Of a stretch of 64,000 bases of DNA, positions 37,201-49,200 are shown in pieces. Made by a program: the position numbers and the translations under genes. The DNA is from Sinohyriopsis cumingii. Taxonomy: Eukaryota; Mollusca; Bivalvia; Unionida; Unionidae. Position 1 is the first letter of the stretch; the number at the start of each line of letters is the position of its first letter. The stretch covers positions 76,085,244 through 76,149,243 of the forward strand of contig CM068827.1 in assembly GCA_028554795.2 (NCBI GenBank), given 5' to 3'. The notes beneath the pieces are model-generated. The model saw only the letters and a list, made by a program, of their open reading frames with translations. It was not told the origin of the DNA and ran no database searches.

Positions 37201-40200
37201 ATGAAACTTGATATAGCTACATGTATCATCACTACAAGATTGCACATTGAAGGTCCTACCGAATTCATTGAATTTGCTTTTTGTTTATTCTCTTTATGAT
37301 CTCTTTCTCTTCATCTGTTTGTCAATCTCACACACATGTATGATCTCATTCTATCTCACATGGATAAATGATCTCTTTCTCTTTATCTGTCTGTCAGTCT
37401 CACACACGATCCAATTCTCCTACTGTCAGTCTCACACATGATCTCATTCTCTTTATCTGTCTGTGTCTCACACACATGCTGTTGCTTAAGATATTTCAAA
37501 GGTTTTTAAAATTGATTAGTTAAATTTTCTCTCATTCTGTCCTCTTACTCTCTGATTTTGTAATTAGATTGACACACATGTCCGAAGTTTTAGAAAATCT
37601 TGTTTGTTTTTTTTTTAAATATGGACATTCACATTAACAGAAAAATTTAAATAATTAGAGCCTGATATAAAATTTCCATGTGTTTTAATTTTTACATGGT
37701 TCAGATTTTTAATGTACTTTCTTACTCATTAAACCTCACTTTGTAACCATCCACTATAATACTTCTCTCTAGACGAGTTCTTCTCATCATTTCTATGGCA
37801 GCCAGTTATATAGGGCATGGAGAAATGGTCAGTAAAATTTTAGAATAGATCTCCATGTGGCTAGCAAATTTTTATAAGTACTTAGAGTGTTGTCCACTTT
37901 ACCATGGTATCCAGAGAAGGCAGTCTACTTTACCATGGTATCCAGGGAAGGCAGTCCACTTTACCATGATATACAAAGAAGGCAGTCCACTTTATCACGA
38001 TATCCAGGGGAGACAGTCTGTTTTACCATAGTGTCCCGGAAGGCAGTCTACTTTATCATGGTATCCAGGGAAGGCAGTCCATTTTACCATGGTATCCAAA
38101 GAAAGCAGTCCATTTTACCATGGTATCCAGGAAGGCATTTTGTTTAATTTAAATATCTGCCAGGATTACACACAGTTCTAAATAAAATTGTAGAAACTTC
38201 TAAGTTGCAGCTGTTTGTTGTAACTGTTAAACTTTGAAAATGCATGACAGAGTCTAGTGCAAGTTTTACTGGAACACCCCTTATTAATATCCATTAAAAT
38301 TATTTTCTTCCTACACCTAAATGTGGTGGGCACAGAAGGACGAAGTATTATGTTAATAATTTTTAGGTAGGCATGGTAACAAAGTAATGCTGACAGTATT
38401 TTGGGACCTATTAAGGAGCCTTTTAAGGCTCATATTCTGACATATTCCAATATACTTACTGTTGACACCTTCCAATATGTTTACTGTTGACACATTCCAG
38501 TATACTGACTGTTGACACATTCCAATATGCTTACAGTTGACACATTCCAGCATACTTACAGTTGACATATTTCAATATTCTTACTGTTGACACATTCCAA
38601 TATGCTTACAGTTGACACATTCCAATATACGTACAGCTGACACATTCCAGTATACTTACATGTGACATATTCCAATATATGTACTGTTGACACATTCTAG
38701 TGTACTTACTGTTGACACATTCCAGTATGCTTACAGTTGACACATTCTAACATACTTACAGTTGACACATTCCAATATTCTTACTGTTGACACATTCCAG
38801 TATACTTACTGTTGACACATTCCAATATGCTTACAGTTGACACATTCCAACATACTTACAGTTAACACATTCCAATATTCTTACTGTTGACACATTCCAA
38901 TATGCTTACTGTTGACACATTCCAGTATGCTTACTGATGACACATTCCAATATACTTACTGCTGACACAGTCCAATATGCTTGCTGTAGACACATTCCAG
39001 TATACTTACTGTTGACACATTCCAATATTCTTACTGTTGACACATTCCAACATACTTACAGTTGACACATTCCAATATTCTAACTGTTGACACATTCCAG
39101 TATACTTACAGTTGACACATTCCAATATGCTTACTGTTGACACATTCCAGTATGCTTACTGATGACACATTCCAATATACTTACTGCTGACATATTCCGA
39201 TATGCTTGCTGTAGACACATTCCATTATGCTTACTGTTGACACATTTCATTATGCTTACAATTGCAGGTAGGATATTGGCATTTTGCCCACTCCTTTGTT
39301 CGAGGCAATTGGTGCTCAGAAAATGAGAGCACCTTCTCCCTTCTTGCAAAGTGTTGTCATGATTTTGACCTGATCTGCTGTTGGATGGGGGATCAGAAGT
39401 GCACAAGAGTTTCTTCCTTTGGAAATCTGAGTCATTTCGGAAAAGAGGATAAAGTAAGTTTCCCCAGAAATTTTATTTTCTAAATCTTTTAAAGTCATTG
39501 CAGGTTGGTTACTATCATTTTGCTCACACCTATGTGTGAGGCAATTGGTGTTCAGAAAATGAGAGCAACTTGTTCTCTTTTTGCCATATGTTATCATTAT
39601 TTTGATCTAATTCATTTTTGGATGGGGGATCAGAAGTGCATATTAATCTCCTTTGCGAACCTGAGTCATTTTGGAGTAAAAGAACAAAGAAAATTCCATG
39701 GAAATTGATATTTTAGGAAAAATGGTCTAATGTCATTGCAGGTTGATTGCTTACTTCTGTGTTTGTTATAGTTGGCATTTTTGAAGATTGAGGTTTTCCT
39801 GGTTAGCAAAGTGTTGCCATGATACTGACCTAATTAATGCATCAATGGGAAAGCAGTATTATATTTTAGTGTCATTATTCATTTACCTCTCTAATGTTAG
39901 AAAGGAAGACAAAGTAGGAATAGGAGGACAGTGATATTTTATTTCTTCTTTTACTTGTAAATGTGTCAATTCCCCTATTTTTAGATAGCATCTATGGAAA
40001 ACAATTTTAATCTTCTTGCTAAGGATTGCAGAGATAGGTACACTGTATCATGCAGTTTTTATATCCAGTTTACAGTTTAAATTCACTGTTCCAGTAAAAA
40101 GTATAATTTGCTGCATTGGACAACCTAAGCACTGTTTGTAACAGAAAACCTTTAATTGTATGTGTAAAAGATCTTTTAATAAAAAATAATAGAGTACCTG

Positions 40201-43200
40201 CCTCTACAGCATTGTTTTCCTTTCTGGGACCCTTAGTCTGCAGTCCACGCTAAGTTATTATCTCCTCCAATCAGTAATGGAGGGCCAAAATTGAAAAGAA
40301 GAAGATCTGAGTCTGCATTCATGCTATACATTGCTCATCAAAATTACCTTTGTTTTCATCATTAAATGGCTTTTTTGACATTTCACATACTTGTTTGTAT
40401 CGATTGAGTATTTATCTCCTCGGTTCTTGCTTTTTTAACGTATTATCTGTGTTCTTTTTGTAAATTTTAAAATTTGTGCATGTTGCTTAGCAAATGATGC
40501 TTCATTAAATTACATCCCCCATTATTGATCCAGTGTTAGAGTATATATTGTCTGCCCTTTTTTATTCTGGATTTTTGTTTTGTGTGAATTTATAGCTTTT
40601 AGAATTTCTTATGTTACAAGGTGTGAGCAAGTGTGGGCACAGTAAAGCCCCATGGGACTCGCAGTTCACCTGCTGGGTGTGCACAAATGGACTGATGGTC
40701 TGAACAGGTGTGAGATACCTTGAAAGTTGTTTTCACATACAGAGGCAAGATGAAGGGACTCTCTTCTCATCATCTTAACTGGATGACCGTTTGGTTTCCA
40801 GATGTCTGGATCTCTTCTTGTGCTGGGAAAGACTGCTGCCTCTGTGAGGCACATATAATATGTGACTTCCTTGGTTCAGAGATTACGTAAGAGCCAAAGA
40901 TTCTTGACTTTTTATGATGCCCTCTTTGCCAGTGAGGGATCAATCCTTGGGGCCTCTCAGTGGAGGAAGAACACTAGAGAGCAAGTGTGCAATTTTTCAA
41001 GGATGAGCAGAGCCCTTTAGGTTGGTGTCCTGGTGACTGAGATTAGTGAATCATGCCTTCAGGTTAGTGTCCAGGTGACTGAGGTTAGTGAATCATGCTT
41101 TCAGGTTGGTGTCCTGGTGACTGAGGTTAGTGAATCATGCCTTTAGGTTGGTTTTCTGGTGACTGAGGTTAGTGAATCATGCCTTCAGGTTAGTGTCCTG
41201 GTGACTGAGGTTAGTGAATCATGCCTTCAGGTTGGTGTCCAAGTGACTGAGGTTAGTGAATCATGCCCTCAGGTTGGTGTCCTGGTGACTGAGGTTAGTG
41301 AATCATGCCTTCAGGTTGGTGTCCTGGTGACTGAGGTTAGTGAATCATGCCTTCAGGTTGGTGTCCAAGTGACTGAGGTTAGTGAATCATACCCTCAGGT
41401 TGGTGTCCAGGTGACTGAGATTAGTGAATCATGCCTTCAGGTTGGTGTCCTGGTGACAGAGGTTAGTGAATCATGCCTTCAGGTTGGTGTCCTGGTGACT
41501 GAGGTTAGTGAATGATGCCTTCAGGTTAGTGTCCTGGTGACTGAGGTTAGTGAATCATGTCTTCAGGTTGGTGTCCTGGTGACTGAGGTTAGTGAATCAT
41601 ACCTTCTGGTTGGTATCCTGGTGACTGAGGTTAGTGAATCATGCCTTCAGGTTGGTGTCCTGCTGACTGAGGTTAGTGACTCATACCTTCTGGAAGAGTA
41701 GTGATTTTGTATGTATTAATTTGATGTGGGCTTGTCCATCAGGTTTTCATCACTGGACCAATCTGGTCACTGGTTGGCAGGCACTGGGCACCAGGCACCT
41801 GTGTTTGTCACTGGGCACTGGTTATCTACTGGTCAGTAGGCTTGAAACACTGTTTACTATGTTTAGATTATCGGTCTAAGGACAGGGATTGGGTTGATAC
41901 TCACCCACTCTATTCCTATGTTGCTGATGGGGATATCAAGTCGGCTTGTACTCACCCAACTAGGGAGATCATCTGATCGATCAGCACCCCCCCCCATTAT
42001 ATGCTCCCATTGAATCCCCATTCTTGATAGTGAGTCTTCCTTTCCTCCCCTTCCCCCCTCCCCAGACAACATGGTTGTCTCTTGTTTCAAGGTAGGGCAT
42101 TTCCGTCTCTGGAAAGAGATATTGGAAGGCACAGTCCTGTCATGCCTACAGAGTGCACTCAGGAAATATTATTTCCATTTGATGGATTCAAATTGGGTCC
42201 CCTGCTCTTCCCACCTGTTGGGTCAGGTGTCAGATGAGAAATGGATGTTTGTTAAGATGTGTCTAAAGCCTTCTTGCTTCAAAGACCAGAAGATTCTGTC
42301 AAATCTGGAGAGGATTTCTGCTTCATCTTGATCTGCTGTTGCTCCCTCACTCAGCATTGGTCTCAGAGCTAACACACAAGTTTTCCTGGGGAAAAAGTTT
42401 GCCAGATGGTCTTTCTCCTGCTCTGTTGGTCATAAGGAGTTGCACTCTCATGCAGCATCTTCCTTATTCCAGCATCATTGTAGTTGTTTAGCCTTTTTTA
42501 AAGGGATTTATTCTGGCATTAGACTGTGTGGGTCCCTTCTGCCTTGAAGAATGGCTACTGGTCTTCATTGCCAGGAACATCCTCTTCTGTAATGGACCCC
42601 CTCCTTCTTGTCCAATTCATCAAGGCTCATTTAAGGGAATAGATAAACAACCCTCAGCAGAAGTGGACCAAACTCCGGCTTTCTATTTCTGGATCTTTCT
42701 AATGACAGAAAGTCACGGCTTGTAATTGACAGATTTTTTTAGGAAGTATGCTTTGAGATGGAGACTATTGTCTCAGTCAAGAACGCCATAAGACCATTCA
42801 ACTGGGGAGTCTGAATCACTCTAAAGGAAGTGTACTTTGGCACCCTGACCTTCCCTCTGATTCTTTTTCATTCAGGGGGCATTCCAGTTTTATGCTCTTC
42901 TGTTTGGCCCAACCTTTTTCCCTAGGAGCCTTTATCAGGGTGATGGAGATAGTATTTTGAGGACTGTTTGATGCACAGCATCCGCAAAGATTCTCCTCAG
43001 AATGACCTGTCCCTCAGCTGGTTGAATGTGACCTGTCTCTGTCCTATCCCCAACCTTAAGAAGTCAAATCTCATCCTTTCTTAGGACTAATTATATGTGG
43101 CAACAATGTCCTCACCAGCCTAGGGAGGATTATTGTTCCCCCAGATCATCCAAATACTGTCAGTTATAACAGCTCTTCTGGCCAAGACCTCATCAGCTCA

Positions 43201-46200
43201 CCTTTGCCTCTCTTTCCTGAGAACATTGAACTCCACTCAGTCTGTTAATTTGGTTTCATAATGGAGACTTCACTTATGTTCTCTGTTATGACTCTAAGTC
43301 GTAAACAAAGTAACAGAAAAGAGCAAAAGCCTACAAGTTGTGTAAAATTCAACAATTTATTTCCTTAGAATACAAAGGGCAAATGTAAAAGAAAAGAAAA
43401 AAACTTAAGCTATTGCAAATTAAATCCCAAATAATCATAGAATTACTAACACAAGTCCTAATGAATAAAGTTCTGAATAAACTTTGGTGGTATTCCAAAT
43501 AATTTCCAGTGTTGAAGGTGTTGATGTGCCTGTGTGGCCTGTGCCATGTTGATGTGCCAAGTCTTCTGTTGGATCACAATATTACAATCCAAGAATATAT
43601 CCTTTTTTGAATTTCAGTATAAATCCAAGTTTCTATGTCCAATATTATTATTTTGAGGACTTTGTATTTCCAGAGAAGAATAATTTGAATTAAACAATTT
43701 CACCCAAATGAAAATAATGCACAACAATAATACAACTTCATTCTTAACAGATGTTATCACACAAATGACTAATTTTCCAATAAAAAAGATTTATATAAAA
43801 TCCTAAGACATAAAAAGAAAATCCAGATGAGGGTAAAAGTTCATTATTCTGGAACAGTTAGAAGGTCTATTACAATAAAGTATGTGACATATCTCACGTA
43901 TGCAAGATTTAGCTACACATCTCCCTCGATAACTCGCACACAATGGGGTCTACAAACATAGACCACACTATAAGCAAGGTGCAATTTACCAAGGGACCTC
44001 CAAAAATTGAAAAAATCGCTTTGACATCAAGAAAACTGGGGGTGGGGGAGTGGCATTAGGGAACTGGGCTGTTTATTGACTGAATCCTCATTTTACAATC
44101 ACATCGAGAATAATTTTTAATAACGCACATTTTTTAATGAAGTTGTTCATTATTCTGTTTAAATAACATTTATTTTCAGAATGTCCAACATATGAAAGAT
44201 CTTTCCAACTGGTTTCAAAAACCATCACGTGCACGTGAAAAAAATCTGTGTATTACGTCTGACTCACTGCTTTTTGTTTTCTTGCTAAGTCTGGTTCCCA
44301 TACTGGTATTTAATATTAACCTACCAAATTGGGAGTCCCCAGAGCAGGGAACTAGACTAACTGTTTATACACCACCAAACAAGATTCCTTTTTTTTTCAA
44401 AAATACGCAACATTTATTTTGTGAGACATTCGTCTACGTCGAAACTCAGTTTTTGTGTTGTGCAATTAGTACAATATTAATGTCGTGATTTCATTGGAAG
44501 TAATAATGAAACTTATTGTCATCCTTGAGGATATCTCTAAGTGCCACTTCAAGAATTCTCTGAAACTTGCTTGCCCACAATGGTCCATATCTGTGAAATC
44601 AAGCTCTTTATTTTGCAAAGTATTCATTTCGTTTGGCTGCCTTGTTATCTTTGATCATAGTTATGAAAGAGTCAGTTAATTTAAGGTAGCTTATGTTACA
44701 TACACAAAAACATTTGAAAGTGTTTGATTGATAAATGAAGTGAGTTCATCCCACATATGACCAGGGCTGCTAGATTTAAAGTTTAGGATTTTCATGCCTT
44801 TTAACTATTCTTTTATTCCACCTCCTTTTATTGATTCAAAAGAGATAATTAACATGATAATACAAAGGAAGCCAGCTTTTAATTCAGTGCAACAATACAA
44901 CAAATATTTCCAGAAGTCAATTATCAAAATGGTCAGCACTTAATTAGGTTCTCAGAGAAACACTCACGGACATAGCTATTACGGTAGATTGGCGCATTTT
45001 ACGTTTAATTACAAGAGGACACATTGCATTTATGACGATTACACTTAAAAGGAACTAAAAGATAGAACTAGTAAACAAATTTCAATTGATAAAAAAATAT
45101 TTGTATTTATTAAAGTACTGCCTCCACTCGGCGTAAGTGTCATTTTCATCGATCAAAATTTCTTTACTTATCGTTAATTGCAGTGTACTAGGAATGTTGT
45201 TTGGAAAGAAAATGTAAAAAATTGTAAGACCTATTTTTAAATTTGATATTTTATAGTGTTGATTCAAATTTCCAGGTCCTATCTACCGTTTTCGATGATA
45301 AAACGAGCGATACGTCAAAGTTTCCATTACCAATTTGATAGCAATTTTCTTCAAGTTCAACAAATAGGGATCAATGTTTGGGGTATTTTCTGGTTTAAAA
45401 AATGGGATCCATGCCTCACCCTGCATTATAAGTGGGTTTGCGAGTTATCAGAGCGCGAGTTATCAAAGGAGTGGTGTATGTAAAGAAATTAAAATGTCAT
45501 AGACTCAGCTTAAGATATTAATCCTAATCATTATCCAATGATGTTTACAAAACTGTCACTGATTTTAGACATGGTCAGCTGTTAGGTACAATTTTACCCA
45601 CAGCTTATAATGAAATACAAAAACTAACTAAGAAACAATGCAGATTAAATATACATCTCTCCAGTTCCTGCTTCTAGTAAACTGGAGATACATAGACCCT
45701 CTGTCAGCTTGGATCCCCTTTGATTCAATATTTACCATGACCTGCAGTTGGAGGCTAAATTGTGGTGGGCTTCTGACCAGCATCCCAATTTACACTACTC
45801 AAAACCCACCCTCTTTTTTACATGAGCATATCGTATCCAGGATGGAGTGCTTATCTGAATGCAGAGGGTGTAGCTGTCCAGGGATATTTGTCCCAGGAAG
45901 AAAAGATTCTTCATATAAACAACTTGCAAATGCATGCAGTGTTCCTAGTCTTACATGGATGTGGCAGCCTCGCAAAGTGTTATCACATTAGGGTTGCCTC
46001 AGAGAACACATCAGTAATAGTGTACCTGAGGCATCAAGGAGATACACATGCTCCTTTTCTCTGTGGAAGTCTGGAACCTCTTCTGATAGGCAGCTTAAGG
46101 GAGATAATCTATAGACAGATCCTCTGTGCTGCAACAGCAAGTGAGCTTCATGCCTTGTCAGTTGAAAAGGGTTGTTGACAATTTAGCTGTATTGCTGTAA

Positions 46201-49200
46201 TTATGAGTCAATTTCACTTCTTTGCTAACCTGGGTTTCTAAGAATTAGATACCTTCTGTAACTCCACTTCTACCAAGATTCCCTGCTTTAGTCATATCTG
46301 TACTGGGAATGATAAAGATAGACTGTTGCTCAGTTAGGGCTCAAAGGTTTCATATATCTTTCTCTAAAGGGAGAAGGAAGGGTCATAAGCATTTCTTTCT
46401 CTCTCCTAAGAGTTCCTCTGACATATCAGTGGCCCCATTTCCAGGTGGATCGTCCTCACTATGAAGAGAGCTTGTCAGTCCCTCACTAAGAGGGACCTAT
46501 CTTTCATGATGATTAAAGCCCATGAAGTTAGGGCTATTACTATATTTTGGGCCTGTTTGAGTCATCCCCTTTGGATGATATTATGAGAGCTGCCATTTAG
46601 CGATCTCACATTATTATTACCTTTTACCTTTGACCTTGGGTGCATCAGAGTGAAGACATTTTTTGTTGGGCCCTATTGTGATAATAGCTTTTGGCCAAAG
46701 TTTCTATTAACTTATAGTAGTGAACATTTGTGTATCATGTAAATAGTATTTGACTTCCATTTTTACCCTATACTGATATTGTATATATAATTAACTTTGT
46801 GTGTTTTGACCTTTATCTGTAATTGAGAGTAGAAGTTTGGCCTACATGAATATTCTCATGTTTTCTATCATGTTTGTAAGTTATAAATAAGTTGTTTACT
46901 TATATTTGAGCTGAAGGTCTAAACCATGGCATAAACTAGATGTAAATTTATGGATATCCTTATATGTAAGAAAACTATACAGTTAGATTTAAACTAGATT
47001 TAGTCACTTATTGGTTGATTTGTTATTATAGGGCTAGTACCAGTTTTCAGCACATGATAGGCTATACATGGCGGCCAGTATAAGTGGTGGAGGAAGACCT
47101 GGGATATTGCCAGGAAGAACTACTGACTCACAGGAGGCTACTGGCAAGATTTCTCACATACCCACATTGGCAGAGCATGTGACTCAAACTCACGTGAATA
47201 GAAGTGAGATAGCAGTGATCGGTAAAGTCCTCTCTTAGGCCACTTGGCCACCTGGGGCCCCATAACATGTGGTTTTTCCATTACTAGTTTGATCGGCTGT
47301 GGTAATTGACACCAGTACTGACTGAAAATGCTGATAAGGTTGGGATATTAATTTGAAAACATCCAATCATGTACTTCATGCAGATAACCTCAGACAACAG
47401 GTACAATAACGTTAAGTTAAACATAATTTGGGTGCATTTGGTATCAAATAAGGCTGTAACTGTTGACAGACATTGCTGGCTATCAGATTTCTATAAGATT
47501 TTGTTAAGATATGTTTTCATGTAAATTTTATTGAAATCTGGTAAGAAAAGTGGATTGTAAAGCTTTAACTAGAACTGTTTGGTGCATTGAAATGAGTTGT
47601 AACTCGGGTTACAGGAATTGATGGTTGTAAGAGATCCTGCCAGGCTGCTGGATTGCGAGTTTCTCACAGAAAACATCATTAGTCATGCAACTTCACAAAC
47701 CCAAGGAGAGAATGGTCAAAAAATTTAATTGTGGTTCCCACAATTTGTTGTCCTTAATGCTTGCTGGTTATTTTATTTTTTTGAATTAAAGATGAAAATT
47801 AAAAATAATTGTTTGTCAAATTATGTCCTGGTCATCCATTTTGCCAGTGATCTTAGTCAAGCTACACTAAGGTAGATTTAGTGTTTGAATACAAGCATTT
47901 ACATGACCGAGATGTGCTGCAGTTTTCAGAAACTACCCAGGGGTTCCAATTAAATTGTCACCTAGAGTTGTATAACTGATCCATTCATCAGTTTAACAGA
48001 ATTAGATAGAGCATGACAAGTAGTGAGTTTTATGAATGTTGAAGCAGAAGGTAACCAATTTCTTTATAGTAAGATCATCTGTTACAGTTAATACAATAGA
48101 ACAAGAGGAAAGCTCTCATGTTCCAATGTGAACTGAAGACTGTGCATCGATTGATGGCATGGAAATATGACATTGTCCATAGCATGTGGAACTGGAGGCT
48201 GAGAAAAAAAAGAAGAAAAGGAACTGAAATTTCCAAGACACATTGTTAATTACCTACAGCTCAATCAGGAAAGAAACAAAAAAGGAGGGGTGCTATGTGT
48301 TTTCTGTCAAGAGTACAAGAAAGATAATCCATTCACTAGCAAATGGCTTCAGAGGTTAACCTATGTTCTTCAGAGGCTGAAATTTTGGCTGAATACAACC
48401 TTTCAGTAAATGTGATCATGCTATAAAAATAACATAGGGACAACATGGTTGAGTTGTGGAAAAATATGTTCAAATATGAAGACCATTTCCCAGTTTGCTT
48501 GAAATTGGTCAACATTGCAGTGGTTCTCCCATTAAAAACAGCAGATTGTGAGAAGAGATGTAGAGAGAGATAGAGAGAAGATAGAGATTTGGAATTTTAC
48601 CATAGCTTTAACAATTTTTCAGTCATATTGCTACAATGTCTGCAGTGTGGCAGTTTATACTGATGTCTAACACTTGGTTATCAGGCATCATCCCGCAGAC
48701 ATGGAACATGATGTCCCACTCAGTCACATTATCCTGACACCAGGCCGACCAATCGACACTAACATCTTAATGCACCTAGCGAGGCAGCTGTTAGTGCCAT
48801 TTTTAGAAGTCTTTGGTATGACTCGGTCGGGGTTAGAACCCGCATACCCTGCATCTGAGGCAGGTACTCAAGCCACTTAGGTCACCGGAGTGGTCATCTT
48901 TGTTGTCAAAGAAGTGATATAAAGTCATTAAATGCCTGTCTTAAGTTAAGTATTCTTGAACCTTATAATAATGTTGTCATCCATCAGCTGCTAATAAGCA
49001 TTGTCCCCCCAACCCAGATGTATTTTTGTGGGACATCCTCTGCTTAAGAAAACTCCTGGAAACATCTCTGCACCTGAAATTTTTTTTGTGATACACCATC
49101 ATACTAAATTTTCTTGAAATTCAATAAGAAATGTCTAAAGTATTGACAAGAAACTTATATTTTATAGCAAAAAAGGGAAATAGCTCTTGTTACATATGGG

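Larger units (their letters stand above)
42060..46700 (+). mobile_element. DIRS-like retrotransposon relic with nested insertions
   Basis: RT, RNase H and tyrosine recombinase relics in order on one strand, split by repeat R1 and a Tigger element. Ends not defined. Confidence 0.55.

Noticed and set aside
39505-39708. 67-codon ORF as a second functional exon
   Set aside because: It uses a different frame from the oxidoreductase; the true frame has a TGA and an insertion, so it is a decayed exon copy.
41159-41515. 118-codon ORF of 14-residue repeats
   Set aside because: Comes from a 42-bp minisatellite inside an intron; no start context or domain.
44192-44488. 98-codon ORF inside the short Tigger element as a transposase piece
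   Set aside because: On the wrong strand for the element and lacks any HTH or DDE motif.
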